64,000 nucleotides of DNA from Salaquimonas sp. (GTDB taxonomy: Bacteria; Pseudomonadota; Alphaproteobacteria; Rhizobiales; Rhizobiaceae), in assembly GCA_022340185.1 (NCBI GenBank), contig JAJDOK010000123.1:53968-117967 (forward strand), given 5' to 3'. Of this stretch, positions 39,163 to 47,841 are shown in pieces. The translations under genes and the position numbers were made by a program. Within the stretch, counting starts at the first letter, position 1. Each line of letters begins with the position of its first letter. Under the pieces are notes generated by a model. That model did not search any database, was not told the DNA's origin, and was given only the letters and a program-made list of their open reading frames with translations.

Positions 39163-39191
39163 AATATAGGCGATTCCTGCCTCAAATCCAA
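39163..39191 (-). promoter_or_regulatory. Probable gyrA promoter
   Basis: On the minus strand TTGGAT (39186-39191), 17 bases, TATATT (39163-39168), giving a start about 30 bases before the gyrA start codon. The spacing is exact for sigma-70-type promoters and it sits in the AT-rich part of the 321-bp gyrA-marC gap. The rest of that gap shows nothing else clear. Confidence 0.5.
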
Positions 39192-39446
39192 ATCTGGGAC
39201 AACTATTTCGGCATTATTTCTGTAGTTTTTTCAATAGGTTATGGTTTCAAATTTCTGCCATGTCGTTTTTTTGTGATTCATTCGCGCAATCGGCCGGGAA
39301 ACGTCGGATTTCCCGCGAATTCCGGCCACTGATTCCAACCGGATTCGCTGCTTCGACACGCTATCTCGTCTTGGCCTGAGCGATCCTGCCGGCTATGTTC
39401 GTTGACCGCCACGGACTCATCGCGGCGCGGGGAAGGGGACGCCTGC

Positions 39447-40082
39447 TTGCCAACCACCGAAACCCTGTTCAACGCCTTCATCACCCTGCTGGTCACCATC
39501 GACCCGCCGGGGCTTGCGCCGCTGTTTCTGGCGCTGACCGGTGGCATGGCGCGATCGGAACGGATCGCGGTCGCCAGCCGCGCGACAATCATCGCATCGA
39601 TCGTGTTGCTGGCCTTCCTGTTCGCCGGTTCGGCCGTGCTGTCGGCCCTGGGCATAACGCTGCCAGCTTTTCGTGTGGCCGGCGGCCTGCTGCTTTTCTA
39701 CATCGCTTTCGAGATGATCTTCGAGAAACGCCAGGAGCGTCACGAACGCACGTCCGAACGCGCAGTGAGCGCCGACCATATCGCCAATATCGCGGCGTTT
39801 CCGCTCGCCGTACCGCTGATCGCCGGGCCTGGCGCGATATCGGCTACCATCCTTCTGTCAGGCCAGTTCGCCAAGCAGAGTTTGGGCTGGGCATGGCTGG
39901 TCGGCATCGTGATTGTCGTGATGGCAGGCGTGATGGCGGCCTTCCTGCTTGCCGAGCGCATCGACAAATATCTCGGCACCACCGGGCGCACGATCCTGAC
40001 GCGCCTGCTCGGCCTGCTGCTCGCCGCCCTGTCGGTGCAGTTCGTCGCCGACGGTATAAAAGAATTGATCAGCGCAGCCTAG
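39447..40082 (+). CDS. MarC-family integral membrane protein
   Basis: 211 residues from a TTG at 39447 preceded by GGGGAAGGGGA; an in-frame TTG at 39402 has no RBS. Six membrane helices, with the family signatures TIDPPGLAPLF near the start, FRVAGGLLLFYIAFEMI, and FPLAVPLIAGPGAIS. MarC proteins are of uncertain function, once linked to multiple antibiotic resistance. Convergent with the next gene; the stop codons overlap by 4 bp. Confidence 0.88.
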   Translation: MPTTETLFNAFITLLVTIDPPGLAPLFLALTGGMARSERIAVASRATIIASIVLLAFLFAGSAVLSALGITLPAFRVAGGLLLFYIAFEMIFEKRQERHERTSERAVSADHIANIAAFPLAVPLIAGPGAISATILLSGQFAKQSLGWAWLVGIVIVVMAGVMAAFLLAERIDKYLGTTGRTILTRLLGLLLAALSVQFVADGIKELISAA

Positions 40083-40462
40083 CGTCCCGGCAGCGTCACG
40101 ACCATTTCCCTGCCGCCAAAGCCATGCACCTTGTCGTGGGCGCGCACGATGACCTCGCTTACCTCTTCGGGAACGACGATACCGGACTGGGAGCGGGTGA
40201 AGGGCCGCTCGTTTTCGTGCGGGTGGAGCAGCACGCGCTCGCCATAGACGGCGCCGTCCGCGCCAACGACCTCCCATTTGTCGGCGTAGTGATCCCAGCC
40301 CTCGTCGTCATGGCGCACCGTGACGTCGAACCGGAAGGTTCCGTTCTGCGCGGTCACCTTCACATCGACGACATCCGCTTCGCCGGCGATTGCAGGGGCA
40401 GCCATACCGCAGACCAGAACGATCGCAAGTGCCGCCAAATTCAGTCGCAGACTTCCCGCCAT
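40079..40462 (-). CDS. Conserved exported protein of unknown function
   Basis: 127 residues with a signal peptide (1-26, cleavage AIA-G). The mature part is a beta-rich, immunoglobulin-like sandwich of about 100 residues: VKVTAQNGTFRFDVTVRHDDEG, HYADKWEVVGADG, then a LLHPHENERPFTRSQSG stretch and VIVRAHDKVHGFGG. The densely conserved-looking His and Glu residues suggest a ligand- or metal-binding face. I do not recognise a named family. It overlaps marC tail to tail by 4 bp. Confidence 0.75.
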   Translation of the reverse strand: MAGSLRLNLAALAIVLVCGMAAPAIAGEADVVDVKVTAQNGTFRFDVTVRHDDEGWDHYADKWEVVGADGAVYGERVLLHPHENERPFTRSQSGIVVPEEVSEVIVRAHDKVHGFGGREMVVTLPGR

Positions 40463-40618
40463 CCGTGTTCTCCCTGGTTTTCCACCCTCGCAACATACCG
40501 TAGTCGGCAGGGGCCGCGCATCACGTCGGGATCAAAACCGCGAGACGAAACCTTGAATTGACGGGCCAGCCGGGGCAATCAGGCGAAACGCCTATTCAAT
40601 ACGGATGCGGTCATTTTC

Positions 40619-41575
40619 ATGGCGACAGGTTCCAAAAAGGTCATTTTCGCAGCCCTTGCCGGCAATGCGCTGATCGCGGTCACCAAATTCGTCGCCGCGA
40701 CCATCACCGGCTCCTCGGCCATGCTGTCGGAGGGCATTCACAGCCTGGTCGATACCGGCAATCAGGGCCTGCTGCTCTACGGACTGCGCCGCGCGCGCAA
40801 GCCAGCCGATGAAAAACATCCCTTCGGCTACGGCGCCGAACTCTATTTCTGGTCCTTCGTCGTCGCCATCCTGATCTTCGCCGTCGGCGCCGGTATCTCG
40901 ATCTATGAAGGCGTACAGAAGGTGCTCCACCCCCATGCGGTGGAAAACCCGTTGATCAACTATGTCGTGCTCGCCCTCGCCTTTGTCTTCGAGGCCGTCG
41001 CCTGGTTCATCGCGCTGAAGGAATTCCAGACCACGCGCGGCAAGAACGGCTATCTGGAGGCGGTACGGGAATCCAAGGACCCCACGGTCTTCACCGTGCT
41101 GTTCGAGGATACCGCCGCCATGCTGGGTCTCGTCTGCGCGTTTGCCGGCATCTATGGCGCGCAGATGTTCGGCATACCCGAGCTCGACGGCGTCGCCTCG
41201 ATCCTGATCGGCGTCATCCTGGCCATCACCGCCGCCCTGCTCGCCTACGAGACCAAGGGCTTGCTGATCGGCGAAGCCGCGGCGCCGGAGATCGTCAATG
41301 CGATCCGCAACATTGTCGAGGCCACACCGACCGTCGACCGGCTGAACGAGATCAGGACGCTGCATCGCGGCCCCAACGATGTGCTGCTGGCGATCTCGGT
41401 TGATTTCGAGGACAATCTTACCGCAGGCAAGGTCGAGGAGGCCATCGCGCAACTGGAAGACGCCATCAAGGAACGCTTTCCCGTCGTCAAACGTCTGTTC
41501 ATCGAGGTCCAGTCGGCTGCCGACCATGCCGAAGAGGTGGCCAGGGCAGCCAGGGCGCGTCTCTACGACATCTGA
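40619..41575 (+). CDS. Cation diffusion facilitator (CDF) family metal transporter
   Basis: 318 residues. The transporter domain has six membrane helices with the metal-site motif SEGIHSLVDTGNQ (HSxxD) in helix 2, the conserved KHPFGYGAELYFWSF loop, and a second acidic/Asn site in helix 5 region (EDTAAMLG). The C-terminal cytoplasmic ferredoxin-like dimerisation domain begins near 210 (VDRLNEIRTLHRGPN). Exports Zn, Fe, Mn or Co in exchange for protons; the subgroup specificity is not certain. Confidence 0.92.
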   Translation: MATGSKKVIFAALAGNALIAVTKFVAATITGSSAMLSEGIHSLVDTGNQGLLLYGLRRARKPADEKHPFGYGAELYFWSFVVAILIFAVGAGISIYEGVQKVLHPHAVENPLINYVVLALAFVFEAVAWFIALKEFQTTRGKNGYLEAVRESKDPTVFTVLFEDTAAMLGLVCAFAGIYGAQMFGIPELDGVASILIGVILAITAALLAYETKGLLIGEAAAPEIVNAIRNIVEATPTVDRLNEIRTLHRGPNDVLLAISVDFEDNLTAGKVEEAIAQLEDAIKERFPVVKRLFIEVQSAADHAEEVARAARARLYDI

Positions 41576-41606
41576 GCCAGCATGCGCTGCGGAAAGTCCG
41601 TGCCTG

Positions 41607-41612
41607 TATAAT
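41607..41612 (+). promoter_or_regulatory. Perfect TATAAT -10 element before dgcA
   Basis: TATAAT at 41607-41612 directly preceded by TG, giving a leader of about 25 bases to the ATG at 41645. The expected -35 position (about 41584-41589) is GCGCTG, a poor match, so the promoter would depend on the -10 element or an activator. Confidence 0.4.
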
Positions 41613-41644
41613 ATTCACGTTTCGGTTTGCTACGCGATTATCCA

Positions 41645-42628
41645 ATGAAACCAATATTGTCCGCCGAAACCGAAGCATGGCCGATCCGCGGCGCCTTCAC
41701 CTTGTCGCGCGGTTCGAAGACCGAGGCCATCGTGGTGGTCTGCCGCATCGCCCGCGACGGCTGCACCGGCCTGGGTGAATGCGTTCCCTATGCCCGCTAT
41801 GGCGAAAGCGTGCAAAGCGTGATGGCCCAGATCGAGGCCGTCACGCCGCTGATCGAGCAAGGCGGCGGCCGCAACAAACTTCTGCATGCCATGGCGCCGG
41901 GCGCGGCGCGCAATGCGGTCGATTGCGCGCTGTGGGATCTGGAGGCAAAATTGACCGGCATACCGGTACAAAGCCTCGTCTGCGCCGCCCCGCCCCGCCC
42001 TTTGCCGACCTGCTACACCATCAGCCTCGACGATCCGGACGAGATGGCCCGGCAGGCACACGCCAACGCGTTTCGCCCGCTGCTCAAGGTTAAGCTTGGC
42101 GGCGAACAGGACGAGGACATCATTCATGCCGTCCGTTCCGCCGCGCCGGATGCCGGAATCATCCTCGACGCCAATGAAGGCTGGACGCAAGACACTGTCC
42201 ACGACTTGATGGCGGTTGCCGCGCAGGCAGGTGTCGCGTTGATCGAACAGCCTTTGCCGGCCGGACAGGACGAAATCCTGGAGCGCATCCCCCGTCCCGT
42301 GCCTGTCTGCGCCGATGAGAGCGTGCATGTCGCCGCTGATCTGGAGCGGCTGCGCGAGCGTTACGACGCCATCAACATCAAGCTCGACAAGACCGGCGGC
42401 CTGACCGAGGCGCTTACCATGCGCGACCGCGCCCGCGAGATCGGCTATTCGGTGATGATCGGCTGCATGGTGGCGACATCCTTGTCGATGGCCCCGGCCG
42501 TCCTGCTCGCCCAGGAAGCGCAATATGTCGATCTCGACGGGCCCTTATTGCTCACACGCGACCGCCCGCATGGCCTGCATTATTCCGACACCGCCGTGTC
42601 GCCGCCTGAGCGTGAATTATGGGGCTGA
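41645..42628 (+). CDS. dgcA: N-acetyl-D-glutamate racemase / dipeptide epimerase DgcA (enolase superfamily)
   Basis: 327 residues from the ATG at 41645. Enolase-superfamily barrel: first catalytic Lys in LKVKLGGE (KxK), metal ligands in ILDANEGW, IEQPLP and CADESVH, and second Lys in NIKLDKTGG. That set is the dipeptide epimerase/DgcA subgroup. In several rhizobia dgcA lies next to dgcN and converts N-acetyl-D-glutamate to the L form for D-amino acid use; no dgcN is adjacent here, so L-Ala-D/L-Glu epimerase of murein recycling is also possible. Its last 49 bp overlap the convergent MFS gene. Confidence 0.85.
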   Translation: MKPILSAETEAWPIRGAFTLSRGSKTEAIVVVCRIARDGCTGLGECVPYARYGESVQSVMAQIEAVTPLIEQGGGRNKLLHAMAPGAARNAVDCALWDLEAKLTGIPVQSLVCAAPPRPLPTCYTISLDDPDEMARQAHANAFRPLLKVKLGGEQDEDIIHAVRSAAPDAGIILDANEGWTQDTVHDLMAVAAQAGVALIEQPLPAGQDEILERIPRPVPVCADESVHVAADLERLRERYDAINIKLDKTGGLTEALTMRDRAREIGYSVMIGCMVATSLSMAPAVLLAQEAQYVDLDGPLLLTRDRPHGLHYSDTAVSPPERELWG

Positions 42629-43800
42629 GCGCGCATGGCCGCGCCGACCAGCACCAGCGCGACACCGCTTGCCACCGCCATCACCAGAAAGCCGTTGACG
42701 CCGAACGCGGCATAGATCGGCCCCGAAAAGAACACAGCGATCGCCATCGCCATGCCGCCAAGCACGAAGCTCGCACCCTGGGCTGCGCCCATGCGTTCTT
42801 CGGCGACCGTATCGGCCAGGAAGTGCATCGTGCCCAGATGCACCGCGCCGAAGGACAGCCCGTGCAGGCATTGCAGCGCGAAAAAGCCGGCAAGCGGCAG
42901 TCCGAGCGGCATCAGTGTCCAGCGCACCACGGCTCCGATCCCGCCGATCACGATGAGCGCCAATGCGCCGGTACGCGGCAATACGGCGCGCGAGAACTGG
43001 AACAGGGCTATCTCGGCAACCACCCCGACGGCCCACAATGCGCCGATCACCGTTCCCGAGAACCCCAGCGATTCCCAGTAGATGGATCCGAAACCGTAGA
43101 TCAGGGCGTGACTCGCCTGCAGCATGCCGCTGGCTAGCATGACCAGAAGGAAGCGCCGGTTGGCGAGCAATTGCCATGTCGTTGCATCGCCAAATCCGGT
43201 TGGTGTCGTGGCGTTTCGCGGCCGGCCGATGCGCGGCAGAAAGGGCGAAACGAAAGCCCCGAGGAACACGCTGGCGACGAGCACCCGCAACACGGTCTCG
43301 ACATCACGGTCGGCAAGGATCAGCCCGCCGCCGAGATTGGCCACGACGAAAACCAGCGAACCCCAAAGGCGGATGCGCCCGTAGTCAACACCGAAACGGC
43401 GCACGCCGGACAATGTCAGCGAGTCGATCACCGGCACGACCGGGTTGAAGAACACGGCATAGACCGCCGTCACCGCGAAAATCGGCCAGAAGCCGTCAAC
43501 GAACAGATAGGCGGCGGCGGCAAGCGTGGTGGCCGCGTAAAGCGTAATTGCGACATCGACACGATCCTTGGCGCGGTCGGCATAGGCGGTGATCTGGCCC
43601 GCAACCAGAACACGCACGACCAGCGGCAGCGACAGGATGATCGAGATCTGCGTGGCACTCAGTCCCTGCGCCTTCAGCCAGAGCGGGAAATAGGGAAGAT
43701 AGAGCCCGATATGGAAAAAGATTGCCGAATATACGAGCGAGATGCGCGCGCCGAAGGCGTAGGGAGCGACCTGACGCGCGGCGCCGTCCCCGTTCGCCAT
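42580..43800 (-). CDS. MFS transporter, MFS_1-like/HcaT-type
   Basis: 406 residues, twelve membrane helices. The start FGARISLVYSAIFFHIGLYLPYFPLWLKAQGLS and the helix 4-5 loop with YGRIRLWGSLVFVVANLGGG mark the MFS_1-like (HcaT/LacY-relative) group. Substrate unknown, probably a small organic acid or sugar. Its ATG lies two bases after the dehydratase stop, so the pair is translationally coupled. Its 3' end overlaps dgcA tail to tail. Confidence 0.88.
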   Translation of the reverse strand: MANGDGAARQVAPYAFGARISLVYSAIFFHIGLYLPYFPLWLKAQGLSATQISIILSLPLVVRVLVAGQITAYADRAKDRVDVAITLYAATTLAAAAYLFVDGFWPIFAVTAVYAVFFNPVVPVIDSLTLSGVRRFGVDYGRIRLWGSLVFVVANLGGGLILADRDVETVLRVLVASVFLGAFVSPFLPRIGRPRNATTPTGFGDATTWQLLANRRFLLVMLASGMLQASHALIYGFGSIYWESLGFSGTVIGALWAVGVVAEIALFQFSRAVLPRTGALALIVIGGIGAVVRWTLMPLGLPLAGFFALQCLHGLSFGAVHLGTMHFLADTVAEERMGAAQGASFVLGGMAMAIAVFFSGPIYAAFGVNGFLVMAVASGVALVLVGAAMRAQPHNSRSGGDTAVSE

Positions 43801-43802
43801 CT

Positions 43803-44789
43803 TCAGAGGTCCGGCTCGATGATGCGCGCATAGGCGCCCGGATCGACATTGCCGCCCGAAAGCACGCAGGCAATGGTTTCCCCGGCAAATCGCCTGCCTG
43901 CGGCAAGCAGCGCGGCCAGTGCCACCGCGCCTCCCGGTTCCAGCACCAGCTTCAGTTCGTTGAAGGCGAAGCGCATTGCCGCAAAGGCCTCTTCGTCACT
44001 CACGACAAGACCGCAATCGATATGCTCGCGGTTGATTTCGAAAGTGATCGCGCCCGGTTTCGGCGCCAATAGCGCATCGCAGGCCGATCCCGACAATCTT
44101 TCATTGGCAAGACGCCTACCCGCTTCCAGCGAACGCCGATGATCATCGAAGCCTGCCGGCTCGACCGTGTGGATTTTCGCCTCCGCAAATTGCTCGTGAA
44201 CGGCGAGCGCCACACCTGCCGTCAGCCCGCCCCCGCCGGTGCACACAAGCAAGCGGTCGCAGGTCAGACCCGCCGCCGCCAAATCCTCGGCGATTTCCAG
44301 CCCGCAGGTTCCCTGCCCGGCGATCACCTGAGCATTGTCGTAGGGATGGATGAATGCAGCGCCCGTCTCGTCCTGAATTTCGGCGGCGATAGCGTCGCGG
44401 TCCCCGCTCGCCCTGTCATAGGTGACGACGGTCGCACCTGACCGCCTCGTGCGTTCCAGCTTGATCGCCGGTGCATCGGACGGCATCACAATGGTTGCAG
44501 CGACACCGAGCAGCCGGGCGGCTTCCGCCACGCCCTGCGCATGGTTGCCGGACGAACAGGCGACCACGCCCGCCGCTCTTTGAGCCTCGTTCAGGCTCGA
44601 AATGGCGTTGAACGCACCGCGAAACTTGAAGGAGCCGGTCTTCTGCAGGCATTCGGGCTTTAGGAACACCTGCGCGCCGGTCAATCCGTCCAGAACGTCA
44701 TTGGCGATGAGCGGCGTGCGTACGGCATGCCCCTTCAACCGTTCGGCTGCACTGGCGATATCGGCAAAGGTTGGAAGAGTCTGGGACAT
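43803..44789 (-). CDS. Threonine/serine dehydratase-type PLP enzyme
   Basis: 328 residues, fold type II PLP enzyme without a C-terminal ACT domain, so not feedback-regulated like IlvA. The PLP Lys is in KTGSFKFRGA (about residue 54), the phosphate loop in CTGGGGLTAG and the C-terminal SGGNVD. It could be a catabolic threonine dehydratase, serine dehydratase, serine racemase or 3-hydroxyaspartate dehydratase; sequence alone does not separate these. Followed directly by the MFS gene. Confidence 0.88.
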   Translation of the reverse strand: MSQTLPTFADIASAAERLKGHAVRTPLIANDVLDGLTGAQVFLKPECLQKTGSFKFRGAFNAISSLNEAQRAAGVVACSSGNHAQGVAEAARLLGVAATIVMPSDAPAIKLERTRRSGATVVTYDRASGDRDAIAAEIQDETGAAFIHPYDNAQVIAGQGTCGLEIAEDLAAAGLTCDRLLVCTGGGGLTAGVALAVHEQFAEAKIHTVEPAGFDDHRRSLEAGRRLANERLSGSACDALLAPKPGAITFEINREHIDCGLVVSDEEAFAAMRFAFNELKLVLEPGGAVALAALLAAGRRFAGETIACVLSGGNVDPGAYARIIEPDL

Positions 44790-44913
44790 GGATCACCGCA
44801 AGCGCCCGGATTCCCCTGAAGGAGGGCGGCAATTGCCGGTTGATCCGACATTCGGGTCCGACTTGCAAGCGCGCGATTGTAACCCTGAGGCTTTCGCAGC
44901 GCCTGCCCCGATA

Positions 44914-45924
44914 TCAAGCCGCCTTGTTGCCCGCTTCCAGAAAGATCCGCGCGCACTCGTCCCAGGTGAATTTGGCAGCGTGTTCCAGCGCCTTTTGGCT
45001 CGGGATATCCAGCGCCTCGAGCGCCGCTTTTCCAAGATCGTTGTCGAGAACGCCGGCACCGCTGTCATCGATCACGTCAAGCGGTCCCGGCACGGGATAG
45101 GCCGCCACCGGCACCCCGCAGGCAAGCGCTTCCAGCAGCACATTGCCGAAGGTGTCGGTCAGGCTCGGAAAGACGAACACATCGGCCGCGCAATAGGCCT
45201 GTGCCAGCGGCTCGCCGGAGAGCATGCCGAGGAAACGAACGTCAGGGAAACGCCTTTCCAGCGATTTGCGCGACGGGCCGTCACCGACCACGACCTTCGT
45301 TCCCGGCAGGTCGAGTTCGAGAAAGGCCTCGAGGTTCTTTTCGATCGCCATCCGTCCGACATTGAGGAAGACCGGCGGTTTGAAACCGAATTCGGCCTGT
45401 AGCGCCTTGCGGTCGCGCGGGAAAAACAGCGCGTGATCGACACCGCGCGTCCACGCGGTGACATTGGAAAAGCCGCGCTCGTTGAGATCGTTGGCGATGC
45501 TCTTCGTCGCCACCAGGCAGGCCGCGCCGGCATTGTGGAAGCGCCTAAGCCAGGTATAGGTCAGCGACAGCGGCACCGGTGCCCGCGCCCGCAGATATTC
45601 GGGAAAGCGCGTGTGATAGCTGGTGGTAAAGGTGCGGCCGAGCTTCATGCAGGCCTTGCGCGCGGCGATGCCAAGCGGGCCCTCGGTGGCGATATGGGTG
45701 TGGTCGGGCGCAATCGCCTCGATCCGGCGCCGGATACCGGCCGAGGTCACCAGCGACAGTCTGATCTCGGGATAGGTCGGCATCGGCAGCGTGAAGAATC
45801 CGGCTGGCGTGATCATGCTGATCTCGTGGCCTGCCGCTTCCAGTTCGGCGGCGACATGCTCCAGCGTACGAACCACGCCATTGACTTGCGGCCGCCATGC
45901 ATCGGTGATGATGAGTATCTTCAT
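44914..45924 (-). CDS. GT4-family glycosyltransferase (glycolipid or LPS type)
   Basis: 336 residues, GT-B fold. N-terminal half begins MKILIITDAWRPQVNGVVRT with the conserved HTHIATEGPLG and SYHTRFPEYLRAR; the C-terminal half has FLNVGRMAIEKNLEAFL, a VVGDGPSRKSLE motif, the SLTDTFGNVLLEALACG donor-binding EX7E region, and PVPGPLDVI. This subgroup includes glycosyltransferases acting on diacylglycerol or lipid A-like acceptors. It follows the LpxH-like gene by 27 bp, so the two probably work on the same lipid. Confidence 0.87.
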   Translation of the reverse strand: MKILIITDAWRPQVNGVVRTLEHVAAELEAAGHEISMITPAGFFTLPMPTYPEIRLSLVTSAGIRRRIEAIAPDHTHIATEGPLGIAARKACMKLGRTFTTSYHTRFPEYLRARAPVPLSLTYTWLRRFHNAGAACLVATKSIANDLNERGFSNVTAWTRGVDHALFFPRDRKALQAEFGFKPPVFLNVGRMAIEKNLEAFLELDLPGTKVVVGDGPSRKSLERRFPDVRFLGMLSGEPLAQAYCAADVFVFPSLTDTFGNVLLEALACGVPVAAYPVPGPLDVIDDSGAGVLDNDLGKAALEALDIPSQKALEHAAKFTWDECARIFLEAGNKAA

Positions 45925-45951
45925 TGAAGGGTCTTCATACCCATATGAGGC

Positions 45952-46779
45952 TCAGGCGGCTCTCGCCGGCCGCTTGCCTTCCTCATCGTCATCCTCCGCC
46001 TGCTTCGAACTGGCGCCTGCCTCGAGCAGCCGGCCGCGCGTCGTCTCGGCCCAGTCGATCAGGCGCAGCGTACCGTCATGATCCTCCACGATTGCCGTGC
46101 AGCTTTCGACCCAGTCGCCGGTATTGATGTATTCGATGCCCTCGCGCTCACCGATCACGGCGTGATGGATATGGCCGCACACCACGCCGTCGGCATCCAG
46201 CCGGTTGGCCTCGTTGGCGAGCGCGCGTTCGAATTCGCCGATGAAGCTCACCGCGTTCTTGACCTTCAGTTTGGCCCATTTCGACAGCGACCAGTAGGGA
46301 AAGCCCATGCCGCGGCGTAACCGGTTCACCCAGGTATTGACGTAGAGCGCGGTGACATAGGCCCAGTCGCCGAAATGGGCGAGCCATTTGGCATGGCGCA
46401 CCACCACGTCGAACTGGTCGCCATGGATGATCAGGAGTTTGCGGCCGTCGGCGGTGTCGTGCAGATCGGTATCGCGCACTTCCACACCGCCGAAATGCGA
46501 ACCGAGATAGTTGCGCAGGAATTCGTCGTGATTGCCCGGCACATAGATGATCTGTGCGCCCTTGCGCGCCTTGCGCAACAGCTTCTGCACCACGTCATTA
46601 TGCGCCTGCGGCCAGTACCAGCTTCGTCGCAGCCGCCAGCCGTCGACGATATCGCCGACTAGGTAGATCTTCTCGGCATCATGTTCGCGCAGGAAATCGA
46701 TCAGCAGTTCCGCCTGGCACCCGGCCGTTCCCAGATGGATGTCTGAAAGGAACAAGGTACGGAAATGTTTGGACTTCAT
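45952..46779 (-). CDS. LpxH-like metallophosphoesterase (UDP-2,3-diacylglucosamine diphosphatase family)
   Basis: 275 residues. Calcineurin-like metal site: SDIHLG, LVGDIVDGWRL, GNHDE, IIHGDQFD and VCGHIHHA. The C-terminal 25 residues are acidic/Lys-rich and extra. Alphaproteobacteria mostly use LpxI for lipid A, so this LpxH-like protein may act on another UDP- or lipid diphosphate. First gene of the minus-strand set with the GT4 gene. Confidence 0.87.
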   Translation of the reverse strand: MKSKHFRTLFLSDIHLGTAGCQAELLIDFLREHDAEKIYLVGDIVDGWRLRRSWYWPQAHNDVVQKLLRKARKGAQIIYVPGNHDEFLRNYLGSHFGGVEVRDTDLHDTADGRKLLIIHGDQFDVVVRHAKWLAHFGDWAYVTALYVNTWVNRLRRGMGFPYWSLSKWAKLKVKNAVSFIGEFERALANEANRLDADGVVCGHIHHAVIGEREGIEYINTGDWVESCTAIVEDHDGTLRLIDWAETTRGRLLEAGASSKQAEDDDEEGKRPARAA

Positions 46780-46923
46780 GGGGCCGTCTCACCGGCTGTT
46801 GCTTTAGCGATGCTATGCTCCGATTCACGTAACAGCCTTGTGACGGTTATCGATTTGCCGCACAAAACGGTTAACGGCGCCGATCCGCTCATCAGGACGG
46901 ATGGACAACACGGGAGGATGGAA

Positions 46924-47703
46924 ATGGATTTGGGCATTGCCGGCAAAAAGGCGATCGTCTGCGCTTCGAGCCGCGGTCTCGCCAAGGGATGCGCGTTTCA
47001 TCTGGCGCAAGCCGGCTGCGAAGTGATCGTCAACGGCCGCAGCGAGGAAATGACCCGAAAGACTGCCGAGGAGATCACCGCCGGTACCGGCGCCAAGGTC
47101 ACACCCGTTATCGCCGATGTCACCACGCATGAGGGTCAGGCGAGACTTCTCGAAGCTTGTCGCGATCCCGACATCCTGGTGAACAATAGTGACGGCCCGC
47201 CCTTGCGTGATTTTCGCGAACTGACGCGTACCGAGATGCTGGAAGGCGTTGCCCGCAACATGGTGACACCGATCGAACTGATCCAGAAGGTGATCGACGG
47301 CATGGCCGCGCGCGGCTTCGGCCGCATCATCAACATCACCTCCGGTTCGGTTTATACGCCTATCCCGGGTCTTGATCTGTCATCGGGTGCGCGCGCGGGC
47401 CTCACCGCCTTTCTTGCCGGCGTGGCGCGCTCGGCCGCTGCCAACAATGTCACGATAAACAACATCCTGCCCGGGAAGATGGATACCGACCGGCTGCGCT
47501 CCATTCACACCTCCAGTGCCGAACGGCTCGGCATCACTTTGGAGGAGGCAAGACAACGCGAGATGGCTCAGATACCTGCCAAGCGGCTAGGTACATCGGA
47601 CGAATTCGGCGCGCTTTGCGCCTTCCTTTGCTCGGTCCATGCCGGCTACATCACCGGCCGCAACTTCCTTGTCGACGGAGGATTGAACCAGAGCGCATTC
47701 TAA
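46924..47703 (+). CDS. Atypical SDR-family protein lacking the Tyr-Lys pair
   Basis: 259 residues. The ATG at 46924 has GGGAGG six bases upstream; other in-frame ATGs are too close to or before it. The cofactor motif is CASSRGLAKGC instead of TGxxxGIG, and NNSDGPP replaces NNAG. The Ser of the active site is in ITSGSVYTP, but the expected YxxxK is replaced by LSSGARAGL, so both catalytic Tyr and Lys are missing. Still SDR in overall layout with a C-terminal VDGG. Likely a divergent SDR subgroup with changed chemistry or a non-catalytic binding protein. Diverges from the LpxH-like gene. Confidence 0.85.
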   Translation: MDLGIAGKKAIVCASSRGLAKGCAFHLAQAGCEVIVNGRSEEMTRKTAEEITAGTGAKVTPVIADVTTHEGQARLLEACRDPDILVNNSDGPPLRDFRELTRTEMLEGVARNMVTPIELIQKVIDGMAARGFGRIINITSGSVYTPIPGLDLSSGARAGLTAFLAGVARSAAANNVTINNILPGKMDTDRLRSIHTSSAERLGITLEEARQREMAQIPAKRLGTSDEFGALCAFLCSVHAGYITGRNFLVDGGLNQSAF

Positions 47704-47841
47704 TACGCTGCTTTAACTTGAATAAACATACTTAACTAAATGATTTTACATATCTATTTGTCAATAAATCACGGCAGCTAAGGGTTGTTCGAGGCACATG
47801 CGACGTTCGACAGAAACATGGATGGGGAATTGAGAATTCAG

